Shown here: positions 47,874 through 54,514 of the stretch, one piece after another
Layout: each line of letters opens with the position of its first letter
How positions within the stretch are numbered: the stretch's first letter is position 1
NCBI RefSeq assembly: GCF_000738005.1
Contig: NZ_JHAL01000002.1
Span: forward strand, 1,238,634-1,302,633
Direction of reading: 5' to 3'
From: Bifidobacterium crudilactis
GTDB taxonomy: Bacteria > Actinomycetota > Actinomycetes > Actinomycetales > Bifidobacteriaceae
Length of the DNA: 64,000 nt
The notes under the pieces: model-generated
Database searches by the model: none
The model's input: the letters and a program-made list of their open reading frames with translations, nothing else
Told to the model about the DNA's origin: nothing
Program-made: the position numbers and the translations under genes

Positions 47874-48287
47874 TCAGTCTGCGAAGTTATCGTTGACGGT
47901 TTGCATGGCGATGCCGTCCTGCATGATGCTGAATCCATGCTGCTGGTAGAACGAGGCGTTCCTGCTTTCTTCAGGCATGACCTCAACGTAGAGATAGTCC
48001 TTGTAGTGGTCTTTGACCATTGACATCAGATGGCCGGCTATACCGTGGCCCTGGTATTCGGGATCGACCAGCACATAGTGCACGTAGGCGGTCATGCTCC
48101 CATCATCAAGCACTCGAACCAACCCGGCCAGATGCACGCCTTTCCATGCGGTGAACACCATGGAAGAGCCCATCAGCGCGGCAAGCAAACGTTTCGGGTA
48201 ATTGGCTGACACCCAGCCCACGGACGAGAACAGTTCCCGCACGTCATCCTTGGTAAAGTTCCGTTCCGTGGTGTACGTGATATCCAT
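47874..48287 (-). CDS. GNAT family N-acetyltransferase
   Basis: A 137-residue short GNAT protein. The fold is shown by the acetyl-CoA motif YVLVDPEYQGHGIAGHLMSM and the C-terminal NASFYQQHGFSIMQDGIAM. N-terminal TTERNFTKDDVRELFSSVGW is typical for the COG0454-like enzymes with unknown small-molecule or protein substrates. The gene is isolated by gaps of 460 bp and 197 bp on its two sides, so it is probably monocistronic. Confidence 0.9.
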   Translation of the reverse strand: MDITYTTERNFTKDDVRELFSSVGWVSANYPKRLLAALMGSSMVFTAWKGVHLAGLVRVLDDGSMTAYVHYVLVDPEYQGHGIAGHLMSMVKDHYKDYLYVEVMPEESRNASFYQQHGFSIMQDGIAMQTVNDNFAD

Positions 48288-48484
48288 TGCAGCATGTTTC
48301 CTGTCGTAGGTGTCGTAAGTATGGAACCGCCAACACTAATAGCCGGAGCCAAGTACCGCCACGCCCTTCCAGACTATGGAAGGCACACACTCCTGCCTCG
48401 CCTGCAGCCACAACCAGCGCGCCTCGCACCCCTTTGGTCGAAGCGAGCAAGGAGACCGGGACTTGTGTGAGATACTGCTAAGCA

Positions 48485-49009
48485 ATGAATGATTGGCCCG
48501 TTGCTCAACCGCTTGACACTACCCGGCTGCATTTGGAACCCCTGAACATCGCCCACGCTCGGGAAATGTCCCATGTGCTTAGCGATACCAGTCTCTATCG
48601 ATACATTGGCGGAACGCCGCCAACGCTACAGCGGCTGATGGAGCGATATGCCCGGCAATCGCTAGGACACTCTCCCGATGGGGAACAAGGCTGGCTCAAC
48701 TGGATCGTCCGCCGCCAAGACACTGCCGCAGCAATAGGCTTTGTGCAAGCCACCGTCCTTTGCACGCACGAATCATTGAGAGCCGAGATTGCTTGGGTGA
48801 TTGGCTCGCGACATCAAGGCAAGGGCTATGCCACTGAAGCCTCAAGGCGGATGGTCGCATGGCTGTGCACGCAAGAAGTCAACACCCTAATCGCCCATAT
48901 TCACCCGAGGAATCAGACTTCTGCAGCAGTAGCGCACAAACTGGGACTGAGCGCTACTGAAACCATTGTCGACGGTGAAGTACGTTGGGAAACCTCGCTG
49001 TCGAAGTGA
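48485..49009 (+). CDS. GNAT family N-acetyltransferase (RimJ/RimL-like)
   Basis: A 174-residue acetyltransferase with LDTTRLHLEPLNIAHAREM at the N terminus, the acetyl-CoA loop GSRHQGKGYATEASRRMVAW and NQTSAAVAHKLGLSATETI near the end. It belongs to the Acetyltransf_3 group, which includes ribosomal protein N-acetyltransferases but also antibiotic-modifying and unknown enzymes. It is divergent from the GNAT gene at 47874, with 197 bp between them. The substrate cannot be told from the sequence. Confidence 0.9.
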   Translation: MNDWPVAQPLDTTRLHLEPLNIAHAREMSHVLSDTSLYRYIGGTPPTLQRLMERYARQSLGHSPDGEQGWLNWIVRRQDTAAAIGFVQATVLCTHESLRAEIAWVIGSRHQGKGYATEASRRMVAWLCTQEVNTLIAHIHPRNQTSAAVAHKLGLSATETIVDGEVRWETSLSK

Positions 49010-49196
49010 ATCGGCAAATACGCTCCACCATCCAGAATCTACGCTAAGAGCACGGTCGTCACCACCACAGTGAACGCAGGAGCATAAGCGGCGCGCGCAC
49101 ATGCATCGCCACAGCCGGAGCTCACGGAATTTCGCCCTGGGTCGAATCGCGTTTAGCTTCGGTGCATCGGCGTCACAGATGCCTATACTTCTTCTA

Positions 49197-49224
49197 TTGA
49201 CAAGTCAATCATTGATATATCAAT
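49197..49224. promoter_or_regulatory. Probable MarR operator and promoter region
   Basis: Two palindromes lie side by side: TTGACAAGTCAA (49197-49208), which contains a consensus -35 hexamer TTGACA, and ATTGATATATCAAT (49211-49224). They are 48-75 bp before the marR ATG. MarR-family regulators bind such short AT-rich palindromes in their own promoters. Autoregulation is inferred. Confidence 0.6.
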
Positions 49225-49271
49225 TTTAGTGTCAACTTGCCTATCTGACGCTCGGAGCAAGGAAGGAATCC

Positions 49272-49760
49272 ATGACGGACAACCGGATGGAAGTGCTGCT
49301 GACAGTCAGCCGTTTGCAGGCGCGCGTAAGCAACGTATTCGAAAGCTACACGGGCAGCAGCGTGGCCAGATTCAGCATTCTGTATGCCCTGAGCGACTCC
49401 GACTCACTCTCTCAGACGGACCTGCGCCGCCTCTTGGGAATCAATGCGAGCGCGGTGACACGTCATGTGCAGCACCTCGAGGGCTCTGGCCTGGTCACAA
49501 GAAAACGCATACCCGGGGACCAGAGAAACGTTGCGGTGAGCATAACACCTGCAGGCATGCAGCTACTCAAAGGCTGTGAGAACAATCGCGAGTCATTCCT
49601 GTCAACACTGTTCGCAGGACTCAGCCACGGTGAACTCACCACATTGCTGGACATCGTGTCCTCCATGGAATCACATCTCGACCGGGCAACAGAACTCTGC
49701 GTTCGGAAAGACTCAACCATCGCCGACAACGGCAGCACCGACGACAAGGGAACCCTATGA
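49272..49760 (+). CDS. MarR family transcriptional regulator
   Basis: A 162-residue winged-helix regulator. The recognition region is LSQTDLRRLLGINASAVTRHV, followed by the wing LVTRKRIPGDQRNVAVSIT with the conserved D-R. Helices for dimerisation lie at both ends. The stop overlaps the start of the nitroreductase gene (ATGA, 49757-49760), so the two are coupled and the regulator likely controls the nitroreductase. The inducer is unknown. A palindrome pair sits upstream. Confidence 0.93.
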   Translation: MTDNRMEVLLTVSRLQARVSNVFESYTGSSVARFSILYALSDSDSLSQTDLRRLLGINASAVTRHVQHLEGSGLVTRKRIPGDQRNVAVSITPAGMQLLKGCENNRESFLSTLFAGLSHGELTTLLDIVSSMESHLDRATELCVRKDSTIADNGSTDDKGTL

Positions 49761-50392
49761 CGAACCTCACCACGAATGATTTCACCGACATACTCGAGGG
49801 GCGACGCTCGATCCGTCAGTATGACCCGAAGGTATCGATATCCCGTGAAGAGATGCTGGAGATGCTCAATGAAGCGGCGAAAGCACCTTCGTCCGTAAAT
49901 ATGCAGCCCTGGAGATTCCTCATCGTGCAGTCCGAGGAGGGAAGGGCGACCCTCAAACCGCTGATTCGTTTCAACAAGCGCCAGAACAAGAGCTCCTCGG
50001 CGATGATCGTGGTATTCGGAGACATGCGATGCTACGAATACGCCGACCGCATCTACACGGAGTCCGCGGAGAAGGGCATCATGCCGAAGCTCATGGCAAA
50101 AACGCAGCTGTCCGTCATCGTGCCGACCTACAGGAAATACGACCGGGCCAAAATGAACGATGTGGTGAAGATAGATTCCAGCCTGTTCGCCATGCAATTC
50201 ATGCTCGTAGCCAGGTCCCATGGCTACGACACCAATCCCATCGGCGGTTTCGAAGAGGATCGCATCGCCGAAGCCTTCGGACTCGACGCCGAACGATATG
50301 TGCCGGTACTGATCATGTCGATTGGCAAAGCGGACTCCGAAGGTCATACATCATTCAGGCTTCCCGCAGAGGAGCTCACTTGGTGGCGCTGA
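49757..50392 (+). CDS. Nitroreductase family protein
   Basis: A 211-residue flavoprotein of the nitroreductase superfamily: the FMN-binding GRRSIRQYDPKVSISREE and AAKAPSSVNMQPWRFLIV near the N terminus, and NPIGGFEEDRIAEAFG with VPVLIMSIGKA near the end. Such enzymes reduce nitro compounds, quinones or flavins with NAD(P)H. It is translationally coupled to marR and followed at 78 bp by a DUF1304 gene, a frequent redox or stress detoxification set. Confidence 0.93.
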   Translation: MTNLTTNDFTDILEGRRSIRQYDPKVSISREEMLEMLNEAAKAPSSVNMQPWRFLIVQSEEGRATLKPLIRFNKRQNKSSSAMIVVFGDMRCYEYADRIYTESAEKGIMPKLMAKTQLSVIVPTYRKYDRAKMNDVVKIDSSLFAMQFMLVARSHGYDTNPIGGFEEDRIAEAFGLDAERYVPVLIMSIGKADSEGHTSFRLPAEELTWWR

Positions 50393-50470
50393 CCGCAACG
50401 GACCCCGAACGGGCGCACGCTGCTCCAGTGACAAACCATCACAACACATCATTACCGAGAGGAAACCGTC

Positions 50471-50863
50471 ATGCTTGAGATAAGCGCAGCGATTCTGGTC
50501 CTGCTGGCAGGATTGCTTCATGGATACATCTTCATTCTGGAATCCTTCAGGTGGACCAAGCAATCGACGATGGACCTCTTCTCGATTTCCACCCGAGACG
50601 AGGCAGAGGCCACACGCGAAATGGCCTTCAATCAGGGCTTCTACAACCTGTTCCTGGGAGTGACTGCCGTAATCGGTTCCGTCATATACCTGTCCGGTAT
50701 ACAGACGGTCGGATTGACGTTGATGTTTGCCGGAACGGCACCGATGGTCGGAGCTGCTGTCGTATTGCTGGTCGGAAGCCCCGATAAGCGTGCAGCAGCG
50801 TTGAAGCAGATGGCTCTCCCCCTGCTTGGCTGCATAGCACTGCTGATATCGATGCTGCCGTGA
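50471..50863 (+). CDS. DUF1304 family membrane protein
   Basis: A 130-residue membrane protein with four hydrophobic segments. The DUF1304 pattern is seen in LLHGYIFILESFRWTK near the N terminus, followed by the conserved NQGFYNLFLGVTAVIG. The function is not known; members are frequently associated with MarR or nitroreductase genes. A good ribosome-binding site (GAGAGGAAA) precedes the ATG. It probably forms the third gene of the marR transcript. Confidence 0.92.
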   Translation: MLEISAAILVLLAGLLHGYIFILESFRWTKQSTMDLFSISTRDEAEATREMAFNQGFYNLFLGVTAVIGSVIYLSGIQTVGLTLMFAGTAPMVGAAVVLLVGSPDKRAAALKQMALPLLGCIALLISMLP

Positions 50864-50933
50864 AGACGCGGCACTCATCTGATTCGCCTGTTGACCGCGT
50901 GCTACCATATCCACTCAGAACCCGTATGGGTCC

Positions 50934-50974
50934 CCGGACGATGGTCAAGTACCCGGACAGCGACAAGACTTGCC
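50934..50974 (+). promoter_or_regulatory. Guanidine-III riboswitch
   Basis: This 41-nt stretch carries the compact guanidine-III aptamer: CCGGACGA at its 5' end, then ACCCGG (50951-50956), then GACAAGA (50962-50968), with CAAG (50946-50949) pairing with CTTG (50969-50972). This fits the two-helix pseudoknot of the class. The aptamer ends one base before GAAAGG, the ribosome-binding site of the SMR transporter gene, which suggests control of translation. I matched it by eye to the known consensus. Confidence 0.9.
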
Positions 50975-50986
50975 GAAAGGTCAGTC

Positions 50987-51304
50987 ATGTTCGCATGGGT
51001 CGTTCTCATTGTTTCCGGCGTATTCGAATCCGTATGGGCAACCGCCCTCGGCAAGTCCGAGGGATTGTCCAAACCCGTCCCGGATATCATCTTCATCGTC
51101 GGCTTGGTGCTGAGCATGGTGGGACTCGCCTATGCCATGCGTGACATTCCCGCCAGCACCGCATACGCGGTATGGGTTGGCGTCGGAGCGGCCTTGACTG
51201 TTATCTACGCGATGATTTCCGGCGCCGAGGCATTCAGTCTTCTTCGAGCCCTGCTGATATGCGGGTTGGTCGCCTGCGTGATCGGACTCAAGCTCGCTCA
51301 TTGA
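50987..51304 (+). CDS. gdx: Guanidinium exporter, SMR family (Gdx/SugE)
   Basis: A 105-residue four-helix small multidrug resistance protein. The essential glutamate sits in VSGVFESVWATALGKSEG, and the second and third helices read GLVLSMVGLAYAMRDIPAS and TAYAVWVGVGAALTV. These details (the GVFESVWA stretch, DIPASTAYAVW) place it in the Gdx/SugE branch and not with EmrE. The guanidine-III riboswitch just upstream directly supports guanidinium as substrate. The start is ATG at 50987 with AAAGG upstream; an in-frame GTG/ATG further 5' would run through the riboswitch. It exports guanidinium in exchange for protons. Confidence 0.95.
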   Translation: MFAWVVLIVSGVFESVWATALGKSEGLSKPVPDIIFIVGLVLSMVGLAYAMRDIPASTAYAVWVGVGAALTVIYAMISGAEAFSLLRALLICGLVACVIGLKLAH

Positions 51305-51370
51305 GCAGTCCATCATCAACCCGCCCTTGGCCGAATAACTCACTCGCTGATTAAGAATTGAGGTTTCTTC

Positions 51371-51898
51371 ATGGATGGCATCACCTTCACAACCTGTACC
51401 GCAGCGAATCTTGATGAATTACGTTCACTGTGCATCGACACTTTCACCGACACCTTTGCCAAAGACAATAGTCCTGAGGACATGAACGCCTACGTTGAGC
51501 GTTCCTTCTCGCCGGAACGACTGGACTCGGAGCTCTCCAATCCCCGGTCGACCTTCATCATGGCCTACATCGACGGCATACCAGCCGGATACATGAAACT
51601 CAATACGGGGACCGCACAGACCGAGGTCATGAACGACGACGCCATGGAGATTGAACGTCTCTATATTCTCACCAGATTCAAACGACACGGACTGGGTACC
51701 TCTCTCATCCGGCAAGCCGAAGAAACCGCCATGGCGCAAGGTGCATCGACCATATGGCTTGGCGTGTGGGAGCATAATGAACCGGCCAGGAGCTTCTATA
51801 CGAGCAGGGGCTTCGTGAAGACGGGGCAGCATGTGTTCATGCTCGGCGATGATGAGCAGACCGACCACATCATGTGTAAACGTCTACAGACTGTTTGA
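51371..51898 (+). CDS. GNAT family N-acetyltransferase
   Basis: A 175-residue acetyltransferase: the N terminus FTTCTAANLDELRSLCIDTF, the acetyl-CoA region IERLYILTRFKRHGLGTSLI with its R/K-x-x-G-x-G-like turn, and NEPARSFYTSRGFVKTGQHVFML at the end. The pattern resembles the PaiA / spermidine or ribosomal-type enzymes of low-G+C relatives. A ribosome-binding site GAGGT lies upstream of the ATG. It is the fourth GNAT gene of the stretch; the target is unknown. Confidence 0.9.
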   Translation: MDGITFTTCTAANLDELRSLCIDTFTDTFAKDNSPEDMNAYVERSFSPERLDSELSNPRSTFIMAYIDGIPAGYMKLNTGTAQTEVMNDDAMEIERLYILTRFKRHGLGTSLIRQAEETAMAQGASTIWLGVWEHNEPARSFYTSRGFVKTGQHVFMLGDDEQTDHIMCKRLQTV

Positions 51899-52063
51899 GC
51901 CAAGCTGCAGTACCTTGACGAAAACTCGAAATACACACACGTCACGGAACAGCGGACAGCTCCCTTGCCTGCAGACACGCTCGATAGCGCAAGTCAGACA
52001 AGTGCGACAAGTGCGTCATACATGGTCTTCCACCCACGGCGAAGCAGGAATAGCAGACAATGA

Positions 52064-52076
52064 GGTCAAGTTGACC
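52064..52076 (+). promoter_or_regulatory. Palindrome at the phzF-like start
   Basis: GGTCAA-G-TTGACC, a perfect 13-bp palindrome, ends four bases before the ATG at 52081. The weak ribosome-binding site GAGG overlaps it. It could be an operator or a translational hairpin. Confidence 0.5.
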
Positions 52077-52080
52077 AGAT

Positions 52081-52989
52081 ATGGCGATAACAACCGAAGT
52101 GCAGAGATATACAGCGTTCGCGGAAACCCCGCATGGCGGGAATCGGGCGGGAGTGGTGCTGGACGCAAGCAGGCTCACGGATGCAGAGATGCAGGAAATC
52201 GCTGCGAAACTCGGCTATTCGGAAACGGCCTTCTTGGTCTCCTCCACCATTGCGAAATCCAGCAAAGCATCACGGAAAAGCGCACAATCACCAGCAAACC
52301 GGCCACACCGCGAGTATCACGTCCGTTACTGGTCGCCTGCCGTTGAGGTCCCCTTCTGCGGGCACGCCACCGTGGCCACTGCAGTCGCTCTCGCGGAACG
52401 TGACGGAACCGGCCCCTTCGTGTTGCACACACTTGCCGGTGACATCCCGATTTTGACCAGCCATTCCGCCAGCGGGCAGGTCGAGGTCTCCATGACGAGC
52501 GTGGAACCCGACATTCGTGATTTCGACTCGGAAACACTGACCACACTGCTCGAACTTCTCGGCCTCGATTCTACCGACCTTGATTCGAGATTCCCGCCAC
52601 GAGAAGCTTTCGCCGGAAACTGGCACCCCATCCTTGTTCTCAGCGACGCAGACATCTTCAACCAATTCCGATTCTCACCTCCCGCGGTTGCTGCTCTTAT
52701 GAAATCCCAGGGGTGGTCCGGAACCGTAACGGTGCTGCATGAGAGTGCACCGGCAGAATTCCAGGCCCGCAACCTGTTCCCCGTAGGTCGTATCACCGAA
52801 GACCCGGCGACCGGTTCGGCTGCGGCCTCGACGGGTGCCTATCTGCGTTCCATCGGGTATGCCAGCGCGGAGAGCGGAATCACCATTCATCAGGGACAAC
52901 ATGTGGGGCGCCCGAGCGTACTGACTGTGGTCATCCCCGAACATGGCGGTATTACCGTGCTTGGCAGCGCAACGTCAATCGCACCGTAA
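52081..52989 (+). CDS. PhzF family isomerase/epimerase-like protein
   Basis: A 302-residue member of the PhzF/diaminopimelate-epimerase-like fold. The catalytic glutamate lies in KLGYSETAFLV, and FCGHATVATAVAL and EDPATGSAAASTGAYL are the two glycine-rich loops of the family. Many bacteria carry PhzF-like proteins outside phenazine pathways, with unknown substrates, and nothing else of a phenazine pathway is here. A Ser/Lys/His-rich loop near residues 55-80 (TIAKSSKASRKSAQ) is an unusual insertion after the catalytic segment. The start overlaps a 13-bp palindrome. Confidence 0.9.
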   Translation: MAITTEVQRYTAFAETPHGGNRAGVVLDASRLTDAEMQEIAAKLGYSETAFLVSSTIAKSSKASRKSAQSPANRPHREYHVRYWSPAVEVPFCGHATVATAVALAERDGTGPFVLHTLAGDIPILTSHSASGQVEVSMTSVEPDIRDFDSETLTTLLELLGLDSTDLDSRFPPREAFAGNWHPILVLSDADIFNQFRFSPPAVAALMKSQGWSGTVTVLHESAPAEFQARNLFPVGRITEDPATGSAAASTGAYLRSIGYASAESGITIHQGQHVGRPSVLTVVIPEHGGITVLGSATSIAP

Positions 52990-53039
52990 CCCTGTGACGC
53001 GGCACCTCATGCAAGCCTGATGCCACCGTTACGTAGTTC

Positions 53040-53510
53040 TTATTGCTGTGCCGCATAACGTTCGACGGCATGTGCATACATGGGCAAGGTACGGGCGAGC
53101 GCGGTGAGCGCGACTCTGAGGGCCTCGTCACAGCGTCCGGCATCCCGGAGGGCAAGTGCCAGAAAGGCCTGTGCCGCGTCACCGGTCTCTTCGCTGCCCG
53201 GTTCCTGAGACAGTATCGCGATGGCCGATTCCGCATCGCCGATGTTGCGCAGCGAGCTCGCGAGTTGGATAACCGCCTGAGAGCGTCTGGCACCGGAAAG
53301 GCCCTGCTCAAGCGCGGCACGGTACAGAGGAATCGCCTGCTCCTCCAAGCCGAGGAAATCGTGAACCGAGGCCCACTCGAATGCACCTCGCGGATCGTGT
53401 TTCGGCAATTCGCCAACCAGATTGCGCATGGCGATAATCGCCGACTCGCGCTCCATACCGTCCGCAGCAGCCCAGAAATCGGCTATCTTGTCATCCCATG
53501 AATCAGTCAT
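53040..53510 (-). CDS. TPR-type repeat protein
   Basis: A 156-residue helical protein with tetratricopeptide-like repeats (AFEWASVHDFLGLEEQAIPLY, RRSQAVIQLASSLRNIGDAE, QAFLALALRDAGRCDEAL). It belongs to the small TPR group (TPR_5) common in Gram-positive genomes; it probably binds a partner protein but no partner is visible. ATG at 53510 is chosen over an upstream start because the extra N terminus (CSGKLRLREILGR) has no family character. It lies convergent to the phzF-like gene. Confidence 0.82.
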   Translation of the reverse strand: MTDSWDDKIADFWAAADGMERESAIIAMRNLVGELPKHDPRGAFEWASVHDFLGLEEQAIPLYRAALEQGLSGARRSQAVIQLASSLRNIGDAESAIAILSQEPGSEETGDAAQAFLALALRDAGRCDEALRVALTALARTLPMYAHAVERYAAQQ

Positions 53511-53615
53511 GCGCCCCAGTATCTCACGAAGTCGGAGCTTGCCTGAGCAACGGGCCGTACGTCTCATCTCGGCATGGAATCCGCGATGATTCACCAAGAA
53601 ACGCAGGGCGGCGGC

Positions 53616-54035
53616 TCAGCCCAGCGAATGCGACCAGTCGACGACAGCCTCGATGTTGTTGCCGTCGGGGTCGAGAATGAAGGCCGAGTAGTAGCCGGGA
53701 TGGTAGTCGCGCATCCCGGGTTCGCCGTTCTCCGTACCGCCCGCGGCAAGCCCCTCCTCATGGAAGCGGTCCACCGCCGTTTCGTCGCCCGCGCGAAAGG
53801 CAATGTGGGTGACGGGTGATGTCGACTCCTTACGACAGGTCTCAGCAGACTCCTGAGCCTTCGAGATTCGCGGGGAAACATAGAAATCAGCATGAGGAGT
53901 CCCGTCCTCCATCCCGAAACCGACGGTTTCACCATGCCGAACTTTGCGGACATATCCCAACGGAGCCAAAACACGAGTGTAGAAATCTATCGAGCGTCCG
54001 GCATCGTCGACATGCAGGGTGATGTGGTCTATCAT
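53616..54035 (-). CDS. VOC family protein (glyoxalase/bleomycin-resistance type)
   Basis: A 139-residue vicinal-oxygen-chelate protein. Paired beta-alpha-beta modules are seen: MIDHITLHVDDAGRSIDFY at the start and a final YYSAFILDPDGNNIEAVV, with candidate metal ligands H and E. HIAFRAGDETAVDRFHEEGL is also typical. The substrate is unknown; glyoxalase I, dioxygenases and antibiotic-binding proteins share this fold. The start overlaps by four bases a weak upstream frame (54032-54433). Confidence 0.9.
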   Translation of the reverse strand: MIDHITLHVDDAGRSIDFYTRVLAPLGYVRKVRHGETVGFGMEDGTPHADFYVSPRISKAQESAETCRKESTSPVTHIAFRAGDETAVDRFHEEGLAAGGTENGEPGMRDYHPGYYSAFILDPDGNNIEAVVDWSHSLG

Positions 54036-54433
54036 CGTGCACCACCATCGGCACGCGACGGCGCGACCGTCGTCAACAACATAGCTGCTGGTTCGCGGTC
54101 CTCTGACCGAGTACTCTCTTCCCCGGCAATCCCTACCTCTACAGTCTCCACCCCGGCAATCTCCACCCCAGCAGCCTGCCGCGCCGTCACTCGTGTCCCC
54201 GGCACATCGCTCTTAGCTCCACCGCACTCGTCATCTTCGGTCATATCACCATCAATACCGCTGTAGTACGACGAATGCCACATCCTCTCGCATCCGGGCG
54301 AGACCACAAACCCCGCAAGCGCTCGAAACACCGAGCGGCGTGCCGTTTGCCGCTTATCGGCGCTGCCACGGGCAGATAGACACCGGCTGGTAGACGCCGC
54401 CAGGAAACCACCGTGAAAACAATCACGGTGCAT
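54032..54433 (-). CDS. Doubtful open frame upstream of the VOC gene
   Basis: A 133-codon frame whose stop overlaps the VOC start (ATGA), an arrangement usually seen for coupled genes. But the protein (Arg/Ser-rich first half, then a repetitive VEIAGVETVEVGIAGEES stretch) has no recognisable domain and its 5' end runs into a palindrome (54423-54473). It may be a real small gene or just chance; I consider it doubtful. Confidence 0.2.
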   Translation of the reverse strand: MHRDCFHGGFLAASTSRCLSARGSADKRQTARRSVFRALAGFVVSPGCERMWHSSYYSGIDGDMTEDDECGGAKSDVPGTRVTARQAAGVEIAGVETVEVGIAGEESTRSEDREPAAMLLTTVAPSRADGGAR

Positions 54434-54473
54434 CGGATACGAGGGGAATGCTCCCCGTCCCGATGCACCGTGA
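54423..54473. terminator. Nested hairpin downstream of the phytase-like/PAP2 gene
   Basis: Outer 14-bp arms TCACGGTGCATCGG (54423-54436) and their complement (54460-54473), with an inner hairpin GGGGA-ATGC-TCCCC (54443-54456). It lies 41 bp after the stop of the minus-strand surface enzyme gene, as expected for a transcript end. Its shape resembles the elements behind the adhesin genes at 13.1 and 47.0 kb. Confidence 0.75.
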
Positions 54474-54514
54474 CCTGGCGCTTTATGCAGCGTTGTGCTG
54501 GAAGCAGCCCCGGG

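Noticed and set aside
52081..52989. Phenazine biosynthesis locus
   Set aside because: Only a PhzF-fold protein is present; such proteins are widespread outside phenazine pathways.
54032..54433. Confident gene before the VOC protein
   Set aside because: Only the ATGA overlap speaks for it; composition and the palindrome at its 5' end speak against. Listed at low confidence.
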